Below are positions 15,823 through 24,395 of a stretch of 64,000 bases of DNA, piece after piece (positions within the stretch are counted from its first letter, which is position 1; every line of letters begins with the position of its first letter). A program made the position numbers and the translations under genes. The DNA is taken from assembly GCF_001050035.1 (NCBI RefSeq), contig NZ_CVTA01000014.1:16902-80901 (forward strand), in the 5' to 3' direction. The DNA is from Mycolicibacterium komanii (GTDB taxonomy: Bacteria; Actinomycetota; Actinomycetes; Mycobacteriales; Mycobacteriaceae). The notes below the pieces were generated by a model. That model was not told the origin of the DNA, did not search any database, and saw only the letters and a list, made by a program, of their open reading frames with translations.

Positions 15823-17182
15823 CGGCCGCCTCGCGTGCCCGGCCCGCAAGCTGTACCGGTCCGAGTTTCTCGACACGCTTGCGCCCCGCAGGCAGCTCGC
15901 GCTTGCGCATGTCACGTTCGTAATCCCAGTAGTCCACCTGCTGGGTGTGTCGCGGCTTGTCGGCGAAGTGGCCGACGTACTTGCGTTCGTCGGCGGCGAT
16001 GACGCGCCACATCTCGGCCTCGGACGGGGGCCGGTAGGTGCCTGCGAGGTACGCGGCGACCAACCGGGCCTGACACTCCACGAACGGGAACAGCGTGGGC
16101 ACCGCTTGGGCGAATCCCATGAAGAGCAGGTCGTCGATGCCGGGCTTGAGGATCCGCTTGTACAGCGGCAACCGGTTGTCGGGGGCCTCGATGAAGCTGC
16201 GGTCAAAGAACGGGAACGTGATGTTGTACCCCGTCGCGTAGATGATCACGTCGGCTTCGACGGTCGAACCGTCGACGAAGACGACCGAATTGCCGTCGAA
16301 GCGTTCGATATTCGGTTTGGCGGTCGCGTCGCCGGACCCCAACCGCATCAGCAGTTCGGCGGATTGGGTGGGGTGCGCCTCGAGGAAGCGATGATTGGGT
16401 TTGGGTAGGCCGTAGTTCTCGGGATCACCGAACATCAGCTTGGCGAACGGTTGCATCGCACGCCGCTGCCACGACAGCGGGATGACCGGCAGCGAGCGGG
16501 CGACCTTGTCGGCGGTCTTGCCGAAGATGTACTTGGGCACGATCCAGGCGCCCGATCGGGTGGAGAGGTAAACCGTGTTGCGCCAAGACTTTTGCGAGAG
16601 CTCGGAGACGAGATCGGCCGCCGAGTTGCCGATGCCGACCACGACGATGCGTTTGCCGCGCAGATCCAGCGGTTCGGTGGGGTCGATGTAGTGGTGGGCG
16701 TGGATGCTCTCGCCGGTGAATTCGCCCGGGAAGTCGGGTGTGCGCGGATCCCAGTGATGGCCGTTCGCGACGATCAGTGCGTCATAGCGACGCGTCTGCC
16801 CGTCCGCGGTGTCGAGTTCCCAACCGCCGCGGGGCAGGCGCCGCGCGTGCTTGACCTCGTTGTGGAATTGAATGCGGTCCAGCAGACCAAAGGCTTTGGC
16901 GTAGTCGTCCAGGTACTCCTTGACCTGCGAGTGATGCGGGAAGTCGGGCAGGTCGTCGCGCATCGGGAAGTCGCGGAACGACAGGCACTCGCGCGAGGTG
17001 TCGATGTGCAGCGACCGATAGGCGCTGGAGTGACCGTTCGGATTGCGGAACGCCCAGTTCCCGCCGATCCGGTCGGACGACTCGAAGCAGTCGTACTCGA
17101 TACCCGCGTCCGCGAGGTTCTTGCCAGTTGTCAGGCCGCTGATGCCCGCACCGATGATTGCCGCAGTGGGTGATGAAGCCAT
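15812..17182 (-). CDS. Flavin-containing monooxygenase
   Basis: 456 residues. The FAD motif is IGAGISGLTTGKNLADAG at the N-terminus. The identifying motif FTGESIHAHHY fits FxGxxxHxxxY/W, shared by FMO and Baeyer-Villiger enzymes. The NADPH Rossmann is VVVGIGNSAADLVSELS, and YATGYN is the late ATG motif. The enzyme inserts oxygen into ketones, amines or sulfides using NADPH. ATG 17182 starts just before the FAD strand, with GGTAGG upstream. It is the first gene of an operon with TetR and hydrolase. Mycobacteria have many paralogues of this family, so the substrate cannot be assigned. Confidence 0.88.
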   Translation of the reverse strand: MASSPTAAIIGAGISGLTTGKNLADAGIEYDCFESSDRIGGNWAFRNPNGHSSAYRSLHIDTSRECLSFRDFPMRDDLPDFPHHSQVKEYLDDYAKAFGLLDRIQFHNEVKHARRLPRGGWELDTADGQTRRYDALIVANGHHWDPRTPDFPGEFTGESIHAHHYIDPTEPLDLRGKRIVVVGIGNSAADLVSELSQKSWRNTVYLSTRSGAWIVPKYIFGKTADKVARSLPVIPLSWQRRAMQPFAKLMFGDPENYGLPKPNHRFLEAHPTQSAELLMRLGSGDATAKPNIERFDGNSVVFVDGSTVEADVIIYATGYNITFPFFDRSFIEAPDNRLPLYKRILKPGIDDLLFMGFAQAVPTLFPFVECQARLVAAYLAGTYRPPSEAEMWRVIAADERKYVGHFADKPRHTQQVDYWDYERDMRKRELPAGRKRVEKLGPVQLAGRAREAAGAA

Positions 17183-17228
17183 GTTGCCTACCGTCGTCGT
17201 GAACTCCGTCACCCGGCACGCTACCAAA

Positions 17229-17248
17229 TTTCTGACAGCCGTCAAAGA
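17229..17248. promoter_or_regulatory. Candidate TetR operator upstream of monooxygenase operon
   Basis: TTTCTGAC (17229-17236) and GTCAAAGA (17241-17248) form an imperfect dyad, with 6 of 8 pairs matching and the inner four perfect, around a 4-base centre. It lies about 47 bases before the monooxygenase start and about 104 before the divergent dehydrogenase start. Length and symmetry fit a TetR site and the operon encodes a TetR protein. Not tested against other sites. Confidence 0.4.
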
Positions 17249-17351
17249 ATTCGTTCCTACGTCTGACCAGCGCACGTGAGTCCCGATTGGCACGTCACGC
17301 GGCCCCGAACTCAGTATCGTGCCCACCCGGGGACGACGAGAGGACGAATCC

Positions 17352-18224
17352 GTGGGTGAACACGCTCCACTCGAGGGCAAGGTCGCGATCGTGACCGGCA
17401 CCAGTCGCGGCGTGGGGGTCGGTATCGCCCACGAACTGTTGCGCGCAGGAGCCACCGTCGTCGGATGCTCACGTCGCCCGCTCGATGCGATACCCGGCGT
17501 GCAAGCCGACGCCGACTGGCTCGCCCGTTCCTCGCAACGGGTGTGCGACCAGGGGGACTACCGCGCCATCGACGACTTCGTCTCTGGTGTGGTGGCCGAC
17601 TACGGCCGCATCGACATACTGGTGAACAACGCCGGCGGCACCGTCCCCACCCCGCATGTCGAGGACGTTCCCGAACTCGTTTCGCGCATCCAGGGCGCGC
17701 CCGCGGGTGCCGACGACTTCGAGCGCACCGTGCTGTTCCATTCGTTCGCCATCCAGATGAACCTGATCAGCCCAATGTGGTTCGCCATCAGGGTTTTTCG
17801 ACAGATGCGCGAGCAAGACGGCGTCGGCTCGATCGTCAACATCTCCTCGGGTGCGGGCCATCCCGCCGGGTCGCCGACCCTGGTTTCCTACGGTGCGGCC
17901 AAATCCGGGCTCAATCACCTGACCCGGTCGCTGGCCCAGGAATGGGGGCCCCAGGCGCGGGTGAACAGCCTGGCGCTGGGGCCCACGACGACCGACAACT
18001 TCAAGGCGTTCGTGTTGCCCAAGGACGATCCGACCGGCGAGAAGTACTTCCGCGACATCCCTTTGCGCAGGGCGGGAGAGCCGGACGAGGTCGGGCGGGC
18101 GGTGGTGTTCCTGTGCAGCGGCCAAGCCGATTACATCAACGGCACGACCATCGAGATCGACGGCGGGATGCTGCCCGGCGTGCTCTACGAGGCCGGACTC
18201 AAAACGATCACGGATCTGCTGTGA
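17352..18224 (+). CDS. Short-chain dehydrogenase/reductase
   Basis: 290 residues with an NAD(P)-dependent Rossmann oxidoreductase fold. Visible motifs: TGTSRGVGVG (cofactor), NNAGG, an active-site Ser in NISSGAG, and YGAAK. A substrate-loop extension (residues about 105-135) is longer than usual. The end, YINGTTIEIDGGMLPG, is the classical SDR C-terminus. GTG 17352 is chosen because GAGAGGA lies about 8 bases upstream; a GTG at 17319 would add a poor hydrophilic leader. Divergent from the monooxygenase operon, so possibly under the same TetR. Substrate unknown. Confidence 0.87.
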   Translation: MGEHAPLEGKVAIVTGTSRGVGVGIAHELLRAGATVVGCSRRPLDAIPGVQADADWLARSSQRVCDQGDYRAIDDFVSGVVADYGRIDILVNNAGGTVPTPHVEDVPELVSRIQGAPAGADDFERTVLFHSFAIQMNLISPMWFAIRVFRQMREQDGVGSIVNISSGAGHPAGSPTLVSYGAAKSGLNHLTRSLAQEWGPQARVNSLALGPTTTDNFKAFVLPKDDPTGEKYFRDIPLRRAGEPDEVGRAVVFLCSGQADYINGTTIEIDGGMLPGVLYEAGLKTITDLL

Positions 18225-18272
18225 AGGCGGTGCGCCCCGGCGTGGCTACGATGTTCACACCTGTCACTCTGT

Positions 18273-18278
18273 TAACTT
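18273..18278 (+). promoter_or_regulatory. Candidate -10 box, leaderless promoter of DUF1906 gene
   Basis: TAACTT (TANNNT) lies 6 bases before GTG 18285 with no Shine-Dalgarno between. This is the leaderless layout seen repeatedly in the window. Confidence 0.4.
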
Positions 18279-18284
18279 GCCCGC

Positions 18285-19094
18285 GTGCGCGAGACGCCGT
18301 GGGTTCCGAGCGAGCGCCGCTCGCACCCGGTTTCCCGACGTGAGGCGCTGCGTTATGCCGCCGCGATGTCGGCGCTGGCCGGTCTCGGTGCCGCCGCCGC
18401 AAGCGTCGGAACACCCGCCGCCTCGGCCGCCGCTCCGACGCTCATCGACTTCGCCGCGCGCCAGATTCCGGCTCCGGACATCCGCGCCGCCGGCCACTCC
18501 GGGGTGATCAACTACGTATCGACCTCGCGGCCCGGTTCGAACTTCGGCGCCAAACCGATCACCCTGCCGTACGCCCGGTCGCTGAACGCCGCCGGTCTGG
18601 TCATCGTCAGCAACTATCAATACGGAAAGCCCGGCGGGACAGCACCTTCGGACTTCACCCGCGGATATGCCGGCGGGATCGCGGATGCGCGCACCGCATG
18701 GCAGTTGCACACCGCGGCCGGCGGCGGCAAGAGCGCACCGATCTTCTTCAGCATCGACGACGACATCGACCGCAACACGTGGACCAACCTTGCGCTGCCG
18801 TGGTTTCGGGGAATCAACTCGGTGATCGGTGTGCAGCGCACCGGGATCTACGGCGGGATCAATGCCTGTCAGTGGGCCGCGGCCGACGGCGTCATCGGGC
18901 GTTCGGGCACACCGGGTCGGGTGTGGGCGTGGCAGACCAGGTCCTGGTCCAAGGGTCAGGTCTACCCCGCTGCGGTTCTCTATCAACGCGTCATCGACAC
19001 CGCCTCGAATCCGGGGCCTGTGGTCGGCGGGATCCGCGTCGACGTCAACGACGTGCTGGCCCAGGACTGCGGCCAGTGGAACCTGCATCCGTGA
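18285..19094 (+). CDS. Tat-exported DUF1906 glycoside-hydrolase-like protein
   Basis: 269 residues. The twin-arginine signal is SRREALRYAAAMSALAGLG (residues about 17-35), with cleavage likely near ASAAAP around residue 50. The mature protein has a TIM-barrel-like domain of the DUF1906 (Rv2525c-like) family: LIDFAARQIP, INYVSTSRPGSNFGAKPI, FFSIDDDID (acidic residues where GH25-like enzymes keep catalytic acids), GIYGG and VWAWQTRSW. In M. tuberculosis the homologue Rv2525c is a Tat substrate linked to cell-wall properties and beta-lactam response. Enzymatic activity has not been shown for the family to my knowledge. Probably transcribed alone; it converges on the oxygenase gene. Confidence 0.88.
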   Translation: MRETPWVPSERRSHPVSRREALRYAAAMSALAGLGAAAASVGTPAASAAAPTLIDFAARQIPAPDIRAAGHSGVINYVSTSRPGSNFGAKPITLPYARSLNAAGLVIVSNYQYGKPGGTAPSDFTRGYAGGIADARTAWQLHTAAGGGKSAPIFFSIDDDIDRNTWTNLALPWFRGINSVIGVQRTGIYGGINACQWAAADGVIGRSGTPGRVWAWQTRSWSKGQVYPAAVLYQRVIDTASNPGPVVGGIRVDVNDVLAQDCGQWNLHP

Positions 19095-19136
19095 GCGTGG
19101 GTTACGCGATGGCCCCACCGGGGACGGGAAACAGGC

Positions 19137-20525
19137 TCAGCCGGTGAAGGTTTCGCCGGACAACGACTGATCGTGGTGGGTGTAGGTCAGCGGAATCCGT
19201 CGGCCTGCTGCGATCTTGCTCAGCATGGCGATCCGCTCACGCGCGGCCGCACCGGTCCTCTTCCGCTGCTCGCGAATCGGATTCGACCACGGCAGACGGT
19301 CGGTCAGCATCGCGAGGCGGACATTGACTTTGGTGATGTTCTCGAAGATCCGTACCCGTCGCTCGAAGTCGTAGCCGAGCGGTTCGAAAAGCGACCCGGC
19401 GATCATGGCCTCGATCTGGCGGTATCCGAACACGACGCCGGCCGGGGCAAGGGCAATGGTGGCAGTGATCTGGTTGGCGTAACGCTCCACCAGCTTCCTG
19501 GCCCAGGCGGGAAGCGTCTCCGTCAGAGTGGCGATGTGGGCGGGACCCGCGATCGCGTCGACGAGTTCGGCACGCCACGGCGACGGGTTGCCACCCCTGG
19601 CCAGGACGTAGTTCAACGACTTGATCAGTTCGACACCGTTCGGGGAGTGCAGCACTTCGGGGGCGCCCCACAGCCGCCCCGAGAACGACGAGTACTCGGC
19701 GAGATCCTCCAGTTGCTGCGCCGTCAGCTGCCGCCCGAAGGCGTGGTCGACGAGCCGGCCGAGCAGCATGCCGCTGCCGAAGCCCAGCAGCGAGGTCACC
19801 GGAATGGGCTCGCCGAACTTGAGATAGACCTCGTTCCCCCACTTGCGGCGTAGCCCGCGGCTGGCCAGTGCGTGCATCAGCCGCACCCGCACCACGTCCT
19901 GGAACGCCTCGGAGTTCCGATCGAAGATGTCGGGAAGCGTGAATTGCGCGAACACCCGCGCGGTTTCGATGAAGCGGCGCGGACCGTCGTCCGCGAACCG
20001 ACCGGTGGCGCCGGTGGCCGCAGAGATGTCGCCGGTCATCGCGGTCTCGTAGAACGCCCACCCTTGGATGATCGTGGTGGCCGACTTGGTGGCCGACATC
20101 GCGAGCATCCGGCCCCGTTCGGCGGAGACCAGATCGAACTGGCCGGGCAACCCGTCCAGGTGCTCGAAGAGGTCGACGAGTTCTTGCGGGGGATCCTGCA
20201 CCGAATCAATGCCCCGCGTCAGAGCCTGCTCGAACAGCGCGCGTCCCTGTTGGTGGCCGATGCGCTCGAATGCGTCGACCACGGCGCGCATGTACTCATC
20301 GCCCTGCCAGAAGTAGTCGTCGCGCCAGCGCGTGAGGTCGCTGGGTTCGACCTCCTTGTCGATGTCGATCCAGTCGCCGAACATGAACTCGCGCATGTGG
20401 CGCCACTGGGACGCGAAGTGGTCGCGGCCCGGCGGGATGGGCCGCAGCGGCTTGTCCGGATGGTCGCGGCGATTGAAATCGACGTCGTCCAGTTGGATCT
20501 TGGGACGCTCTCCGGTCACCGTCAT
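19137..20525 (-). CDS. MpaB-like oxygenase (DUF2236)
   Basis: 462 residues of the DUF2236 family, which includes MpaB and the haem-dependent rubber oxygenase Lcp. The central block VVRVRLMHALASRGLRRKWG holds the conserved Arg/His pair thought to bind haem, followed by LLGFGSGMLLGRL and the LAEYSSFSG segment. No signal peptide is visible; several helices are hydrophobic enough for membrane contact. It probably acts as a haem oxygenase on a lipid-like substrate, by family analogy only. ATG 20525 is the first start. It stands alone, converging on the DUF1906 gene. Confidence 0.82.
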   Translation of the reverse strand: MTVTGERPKIQLDDVDFNRRDHPDKPLRPIPPGRDHFASQWRHMREFMFGDWIDIDKEVEPSDLTRWRDDYFWQGDEYMRAVVDAFERIGHQQGRALFEQALTRGIDSVQDPPQELVDLFEHLDGLPGQFDLVSAERGRMLAMSATKSATTIIQGWAFYETAMTGDISAATGATGRFADDGPRRFIETARVFAQFTLPDIFDRNSEAFQDVVRVRLMHALASRGLRRKWGNEVYLKFGEPIPVTSLLGFGSGMLLGRLVDHAFGRQLTAQQLEDLAEYSSFSGRLWGAPEVLHSPNGVELIKSLNYVLARGGNPSPWRAELVDAIAGPAHIATLTETLPAWARKLVERYANQITATIALAPAGVVFGYRQIEAMIAGSLFEPLGYDFERRVRIFENITKVNVRLAMLTDRLPWSNPIREQRKRTGAAARERIAMLSKIAAGRRIPLTYTHHDQSLSGETFTG

Positions 20526-20644
20526 ACAGCGAAACCCACTCTCGAGATACAGGACACTGATTTGGACGTTAGCTCAGTCGCGGCCGGATGTGAACCGCGA
20601 TTCCGGTTCCACTCCATGTGTTGCGGCGAGTCGGCCGGCGAAAG

Positions 20645-21763
20645 TCAGCGTCGCGGGGTCGTGGTGACGTGCACGTGGTCATAGTGGCCATAACCCGAAC
20701 CCGCCGGGCCGTCCGGCGTGTAATAGGTCCCGCGCCAGATGACGTCCTGCAGACCAAACCGGCTCGCATTGCTCAGCATGAACGACATGATCTCGTTGCC
20801 GAGCGCGATGCCCTCGGCGCTTTCGGGGTTGGGGATCATCACGTCGATCGCCAGCCCGCTCGGATGCCACGGCTTCGAGTCGGGACGGACGCCGCCGATG
20901 TCGGAGATCTGGGGAAATCGGGCGCTGATCGCGCGGGCGGCGAGGACGGAGTTGGGCTGCAACCCCGCCTCCGACGCGACGCTGGGAGGTAACGCATCCG
21001 GCACGGCGAGGGCGATCGCCGGCGGCGGCGCCACGTCGCCGGGTGGCGGACCGGGCATCGCCAAGACCGGCGGGGCGGGCGCTCCGGGCGGTGGCGGTGG
21101 GGTCGCGGCGGCGTTGTCGATCACCGCCCGCTGACCCGGCGTCAGCGCTGCGTACTGCGCCTCGGCGGCGGCGATCTGTTTCTGTAGATCCCGGAACTTC
21201 GCCTGGAGATCCGCACGCACCCTGGCGGACTGTTCGGCGGCGGCGCGGGCGTCGGCAGCCGATTTCTCCGACGCCGCGGCGGCGGTCTCCGCGCTCTTAC
21301 GCGCCGATTGAAAGGCCTTCATCTGCGCGGTCGTCTCGGTGGTGATCGCGCGCTGGATGGACAGCTGGTCGATCAGCTGTTGTGGGGAACCGGCGCTCAG
21401 CAGCGCCGCCCACTGACCGGTGCGTCCGCTGACGTACGTCATCGCCGCGACCTTGTCGGCTGCGGCCTGACGGGAGGCCAGCTGAGCGTTCGCGGCGTCG
21501 AGCGCGGCCACGTCTTGGCGATGACGGTCCTCGGCCTGAGCCTGGGCGGCCGTCTTGTCTGCGGCGTCCTGTTGGGCCTGGGTGACGGCTTCGCGGGTCT
21601 GCACCGCCTGGCGGGACAGCTCATCGAGCCTGGCCAGCGCGTCGGATGCCGGGTCTGCGGTGACGACACCGGCCAGGGACACGGCCAGCGCCAGGACCGC
21701 TGCTGCGACGCCAGTCCCCACCCGGGGAAGTACACGGCGCGCCCGACCCATTCGGATTGTCAC
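20645..21763 (-). CDS. Exported coiled-coil protein with LAS-type peptidase-like domain
   Basis: 372 residues. Signal peptide with AAAVLALAVSLAGVVTA, cleavage near residue 36. Residues about 37-205 are a long Ala/Gln-rich coiled coil with Q-A-x-A-D heptads like the N-terminus of RipA/RipC. A Pro-rich linker follows (220-255). The C-terminal domain (about 265-370) has WHPSGLAIDVMI and GHYDHVHVT, which match the H-x(6)-D and HxH zinc ligands of LAS (VanY/MepA-like) peptidases and the ARB_07466-type domain of mycobacterial proteins. It is probably a cell-wall hydrolase or its regulator in the periplasm. It stands alone on the minus strand. Confidence 0.8.
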   Translation of the reverse strand: MTIRMGRARRVLPRVGTGVAAAVLALAVSLAGVVTADPASDALARLDELSRQAVQTREAVTQAQQDAADKTAAQAQAEDRHRQDVAALDAANAQLASRQAAADKVAAMTYVSGRTGQWAALLSAGSPQQLIDQLSIQRAITTETTAQMKAFQSARKSAETAAAASEKSAADARAAAEQSARVRADLQAKFRDLQKQIAAAEAQYAALTPGQRAVIDNAAATPPPPPGAPAPPVLAMPGPPPGDVAPPPAIALAVPDALPPSVASEAGLQPNSVLAARAISARFPQISDIGGVRPDSKPWHPSGLAIDVMIPNPESAEGIALGNEIMSFMLSNASRFGLQDVIWRGTYYTPDGPAGSGYGHYDHVHVTTTPRR

Positions 21764-21868
21764 GATCCTTCGCTGTAGGGACCCCGTCGCGGCCCGGCTA
21801 CGTATGTCTCGGACAGGTTATGAACTGGCGCCGACGATGTCTATTCGTCCGTCCCCTTGAGCGCCACG

Positions 21869-22720
21869 CTAACTGGCGAGCGCAGCGCCGCCGTCGGCGA
21901 AATCCGTGGTCCGGGAGAGATGGTCCCAGCGCTCGATGTCTGCGTCGACGGCGGCGCGGGCCGCGCCGATCAGGCGTAGGGCGTCGGACCCCAGCACGAG
22001 GTGCGCCGGCGGGTCGGACATGTCGAGCACCGCGAGCACGACCTCGGCCGCCTTGTCCGGGTCGCCCAGCTGGTTACCGCTGGCTGCGACCCGCGCGGCG
22101 CGGATGGGTTCGAACAGTGCGTCGTAGTCGTCGATCGTGCGCTCGGCCCGCGTCATCGACCGTCCGGCCCACTGCGTGCGAAACGACCCCGGTTCGATCG
22201 CGGTGACCCGGACACCGAACTGGGCGACCTCCTTGCGGAGGCTTTCCAGCATGCCCTCGACGGCGAACTTGCTCGCGCAGTAGGCCGACATGCCGGGAAC
22301 CGCGGCCAGGCCGCCCATCGAGGTCACCGCCATGAGATGCCCCGCGCGGCGGCGCCGCATGAAGGGCAGCGCAGCCTGCAGCGTGGCCACCACGCCGAAG
22401 ACGTTGGCGTCGAACTGCGCCCGCCAGTCCGAGAGCGGCGTCTCCTCGAAAACGCCCTCGACGCCGTATCCGGCGTTGGCGATGACGACATCGAGGGGGC
22501 CAACGGTTGCTTCTACGTCGGCGATCGTCGCGAAGACCGCGGCGTCGTCGGTGACATCGAGCACGCGCGCGTGCGCGCGGCCGGTGGCGAGCGCTTCGAA
22601 TGCCTCGGCATCCCCGGGTTTGCGCACCGTGCCCACTACGCGGTGGCCGGCCGCCAGTGCGGCGGTGGCGAAGGCTCGGCCGAGCCCGCTGCTGACTCCG
22701 GTGATCAGAATGGTCTTCAT
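21869..22720 (-). CDS. Short-chain dehydrogenase/reductase
   Basis: 283 residues. Motifs: TGVSSGLG at the N-terminus, ANAGYG, the Ser in VTSMGG, and YCASK. The long C-terminal part, EPGSFRTQWAGRSM, is typical of the oxidoreductase/SDR subgroup without the usual substrate lid. ATG 22720 is chosen because AGGAG sits 4-5 bases upstream; the upstream extension MPDERSP would overlap the preceding gene. It lies 13 bases after the DUF308-like gene on the same strand, so the two form an operon. Substrate not assignable. Confidence 0.87.
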   Translation of the reverse strand: MKTILITGVSSGLGRAFATAALAAGHRVVGTVRKPGDAEAFEALATGRAHARVLDVTDDAAVFATIADVEATVGPLDVVIANAGYGVEGVFEETPLSDWRAQFDANVFGVVATLQAALPFMRRRRAGHLMAVTSMGGLAAVPGMSAYCASKFAVEGMLESLRKEVAQFGVRVTAIEPGSFRTQWAGRSMTRAERTIDDYDALFEPIRAARVAASGNQLGDPDKAAEVVLAVLDMSDPPAHLVLGSDALRLIGAARAAVDADIERWDHLSRTTDFADGGAALAS

Positions 22721-22733
22721 CGGGCTCCTCTCG

Positions 22734-23312
22734 TCAGGCAACGCGACGGCGTGCGGTGGACACGGTCAACCAGACGGCTGACACCAGGAAGTAGAAGGCG
22801 CCGAACGCCGCATAGGGCGCGATGTCGGCGGCGCTGGGCGTCGCGGGGCCGACGGCTTCTCCGAGGAACATCGCACCGACGACGGCCGACTGCACCCCGC
22901 TGAGGATCATCGCCCATTGTGCGCCAACGTGTTTCCAGCGACGCACACCCGTCGCGAGCTGAAGTAGACCCGACAGCGTGGCCCAGACACCGAAGACGCC
23001 GAGCACCGCGTTCATGCTCACCGCGAGGCCGACGGCCACCGCGACCGTCGTCAGGCAGCTGACGACGAGGTTGAGTGTTTGGGTGGGATTAGCGCGCAGG
23101 CCGCCGTTTTGGCGCGCATCGATGGCGTTGGCGGCGGCGTCCCAGGCCGGATAGATCAGCAGTAGCGCGCCCGCCACGAGCGACGACTTCGGTCCGATCG
23201 CCAGGACGGCAGCGACCCATACGAGGGAAACGGCCGCTCGCACAAGGTAATAGGACCGTAGCCACGGATCGGTATCGGTCGACGTCCGCTTGTGCAGTAA
23301 CTGATTCGACAT
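22734..23312 (-). CDS. DUF308/HdeD-like membrane protein
   Basis: 192 residues with about six hydrophobic helices (YLVRAAVSLVWVAAVLAI; SLVAGALLLIYPAWDAAAN; and others) in the repeated two-helix layout of HdeD/DUF308 proteins. HdeD is linked to acid or stress resistance in enterobacteria; no function is known in mycobacteria. It is the first gene of a two-gene operon with the downstream dehydrogenase. A perfect palindrome at 23449-23467 lies 137 bases upstream and is the best candidate for a control site. Confidence 0.7.
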   Translation of the reverse strand: MSNQLLHKRTSTDTDPWLRSYYLVRAAVSLVWVAAVLAIGPKSSLVAGALLLIYPAWDAAANAIDARQNGGLRANPTQTLNLVVSCLTTVAVAVGLAVSMNAVLGVFGVWATLSGLLQLATGVRRWKHVGAQWAMILSGVQSAVVGAMFLGEAVGPATPSAADIAPYAAFGAFYFLVSAVWLTVSTARRRVA

Positions 23313-23448
23313 GGTTGTCCTTCGACAAGAGGGTGGATTGGCCGACGTCGTTGGGGTCAGAATTCCGGCCCGTCATCGGGGCTTGCGCCACCGGCGAGGG
23401 CCTGGAACCACTCTGGACGACGACGCGAAAGCCTCGCCATTTAAGTTT

Positions 23449-23467
23449 CACGTGGTGCAACCACGTG
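23449..23467. promoter_or_regulatory. Perfect 19-bp palindrome, candidate operator or terminator
   Basis: CACGTGGT (23449-23456), centre GCA, then ACCACGTG (23460-23467): eight perfect pairs. It lies 6 bases past the IclR stop codon and 137 bases before the DUF308-like gene, all on the minus strand. It could stop IclR transcription or bind a regulator for the next operon. No T-run follows it on the minus strand. Confidence 0.5.
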
Positions 23468-23472
23468 CCGGG

Positions 23473-24312
23473 CTATTCGTTCGCGGACTCCATGAAGTCC
23501 CGGATCGTGACGTCGAGGGCATCGAGGCGAGCCGACGAGTTGGGCCCCAGCAGCGTCGCCAGGTGGGGTGCGAAGCGCTTGCACGCGGACGACAGCGGCT
23601 GGGCGAGGCGGCGCAGCGCGTCCTCGTGGAATTGGTCGCCGGGGCCGGCGACGGTGATCGCCCCGAGGGGATAGCCGTCGTCGGGGTCGAGCAGTGGAGC
23701 GCTGATTCCGCTGAGGTTGGGGTGGTTTTCGCTGAACGACAACGCATATCCCTGGCTGCGGATGGTGTCCAGCTCACGCGCGGACGCGGCGCGTGGCTTG
23801 CCGCGGACATGCTTGGTGACCACTTTTGTCGCTTCCTCAACCGGAAGGAACGCGAGAATGGCCCGACCGCTGCATCCCGAGGTGAGCGGTGCCCGCTCGC
23901 CGATCGCGACGCGGCGCACTTGCGGATCGGGGCTCTGCTCGGCGCCGAGCACCAGCACTCGATGCTCGCCGCTGCGCAGATGCAGAGTCGCGATTGCCTG
24001 AGCCGTGACGGCCAGCCTGGAGAGCACGGGGCGTGCACGCTGGAGGAGCGCTGGGCGCGGGCCGACCAACGACGCGAGCGCGATCGACCGGCTTCCGATC
24101 CGATAGCCGCGGCGGCCGGCGTGGTCGACGTAGCCATCGTCTTGCAGCGTGCGTAAAACTCGATAGGCGCTGGCCTTTGACAAGCCCGCCGCGTTCGCGA
24201 CCGCTAGGAGACTGGCGGGTTGTTGCATTGCGGCGAGCGCTTCGAGGACACGCAACGGCCGCTGCAGGAGATCTGGCTGGCCACGTGTCGCCGCTCGTCG
24301 CGATCTCGTCAT
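23473..24312 (-). CDS. IclR-family regulator
   Basis: 279 residues. The winged helix (residues about 15-75) reads LLAVANAAGLSKASAYRVLR with wing DHAGRRGYRIG. The IclR effector domain follows, with LHLRSGEHRVLVL, the GCSGRAILAFLP loop and a short GYALSFSENHPNLSGISAPL segment. It binds a small aromatic or organic ligand by family analogy. ATG 24312 is chosen; the longer upstream frame is a shadow of the dehydrogenase. It lies 83 bases after the mycofactocin-coupled dehydrogenase on the same strand, and a dyad sits right before its start. Confidence 0.88.
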   Translation of the reverse strand: MTRSRRAATRGQPDLLQRPLRVLEALAAMQQPASLLAVANAAGLSKASAYRVLRTLQDDGYVDHAGRRGYRIGSRSIALASLVGPRPALLQRARPVLSRLAVTAQAIATLHLRSGEHRVLVLGAEQSPDPQVRRVAIGERAPLTSGCSGRAILAFLPVEEATKVVTKHVRGKPRAASARELDTIRSQGYALSFSENHPNLSGISAPLLDPDDGYPLGAITVAGPGDQFHEDALRRLAQPLSSACKRFAPHLATLLGPNSSARLDALDVTIRDFMESANE

Positions 24313-24320
24313 TCCGCCTC

Positions 24321-24345
24321 GTTGGTTTCGGCCTGTACAACCAAC
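24321..24345. promoter_or_regulatory. Candidate IclR autoregulatory operator
   Basis: GTTGGTT (24321-24327) and AACCAAC (24339-24345) are perfect 7-base arms with an 11-base spacer, 9 bases before the IclR start codon. A site overlapping the ribosome-binding and start region would allow self-repression. A second 25-base dyad with a similar span lies before the neighbouring dehydrogenase (25320-25344). Confidence 0.45.
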
Positions 24346-24395
24346 TCTGCGTTGTCGGACGGCCGCTGTCCACACGTATATGCGCTGTGTCCCGT

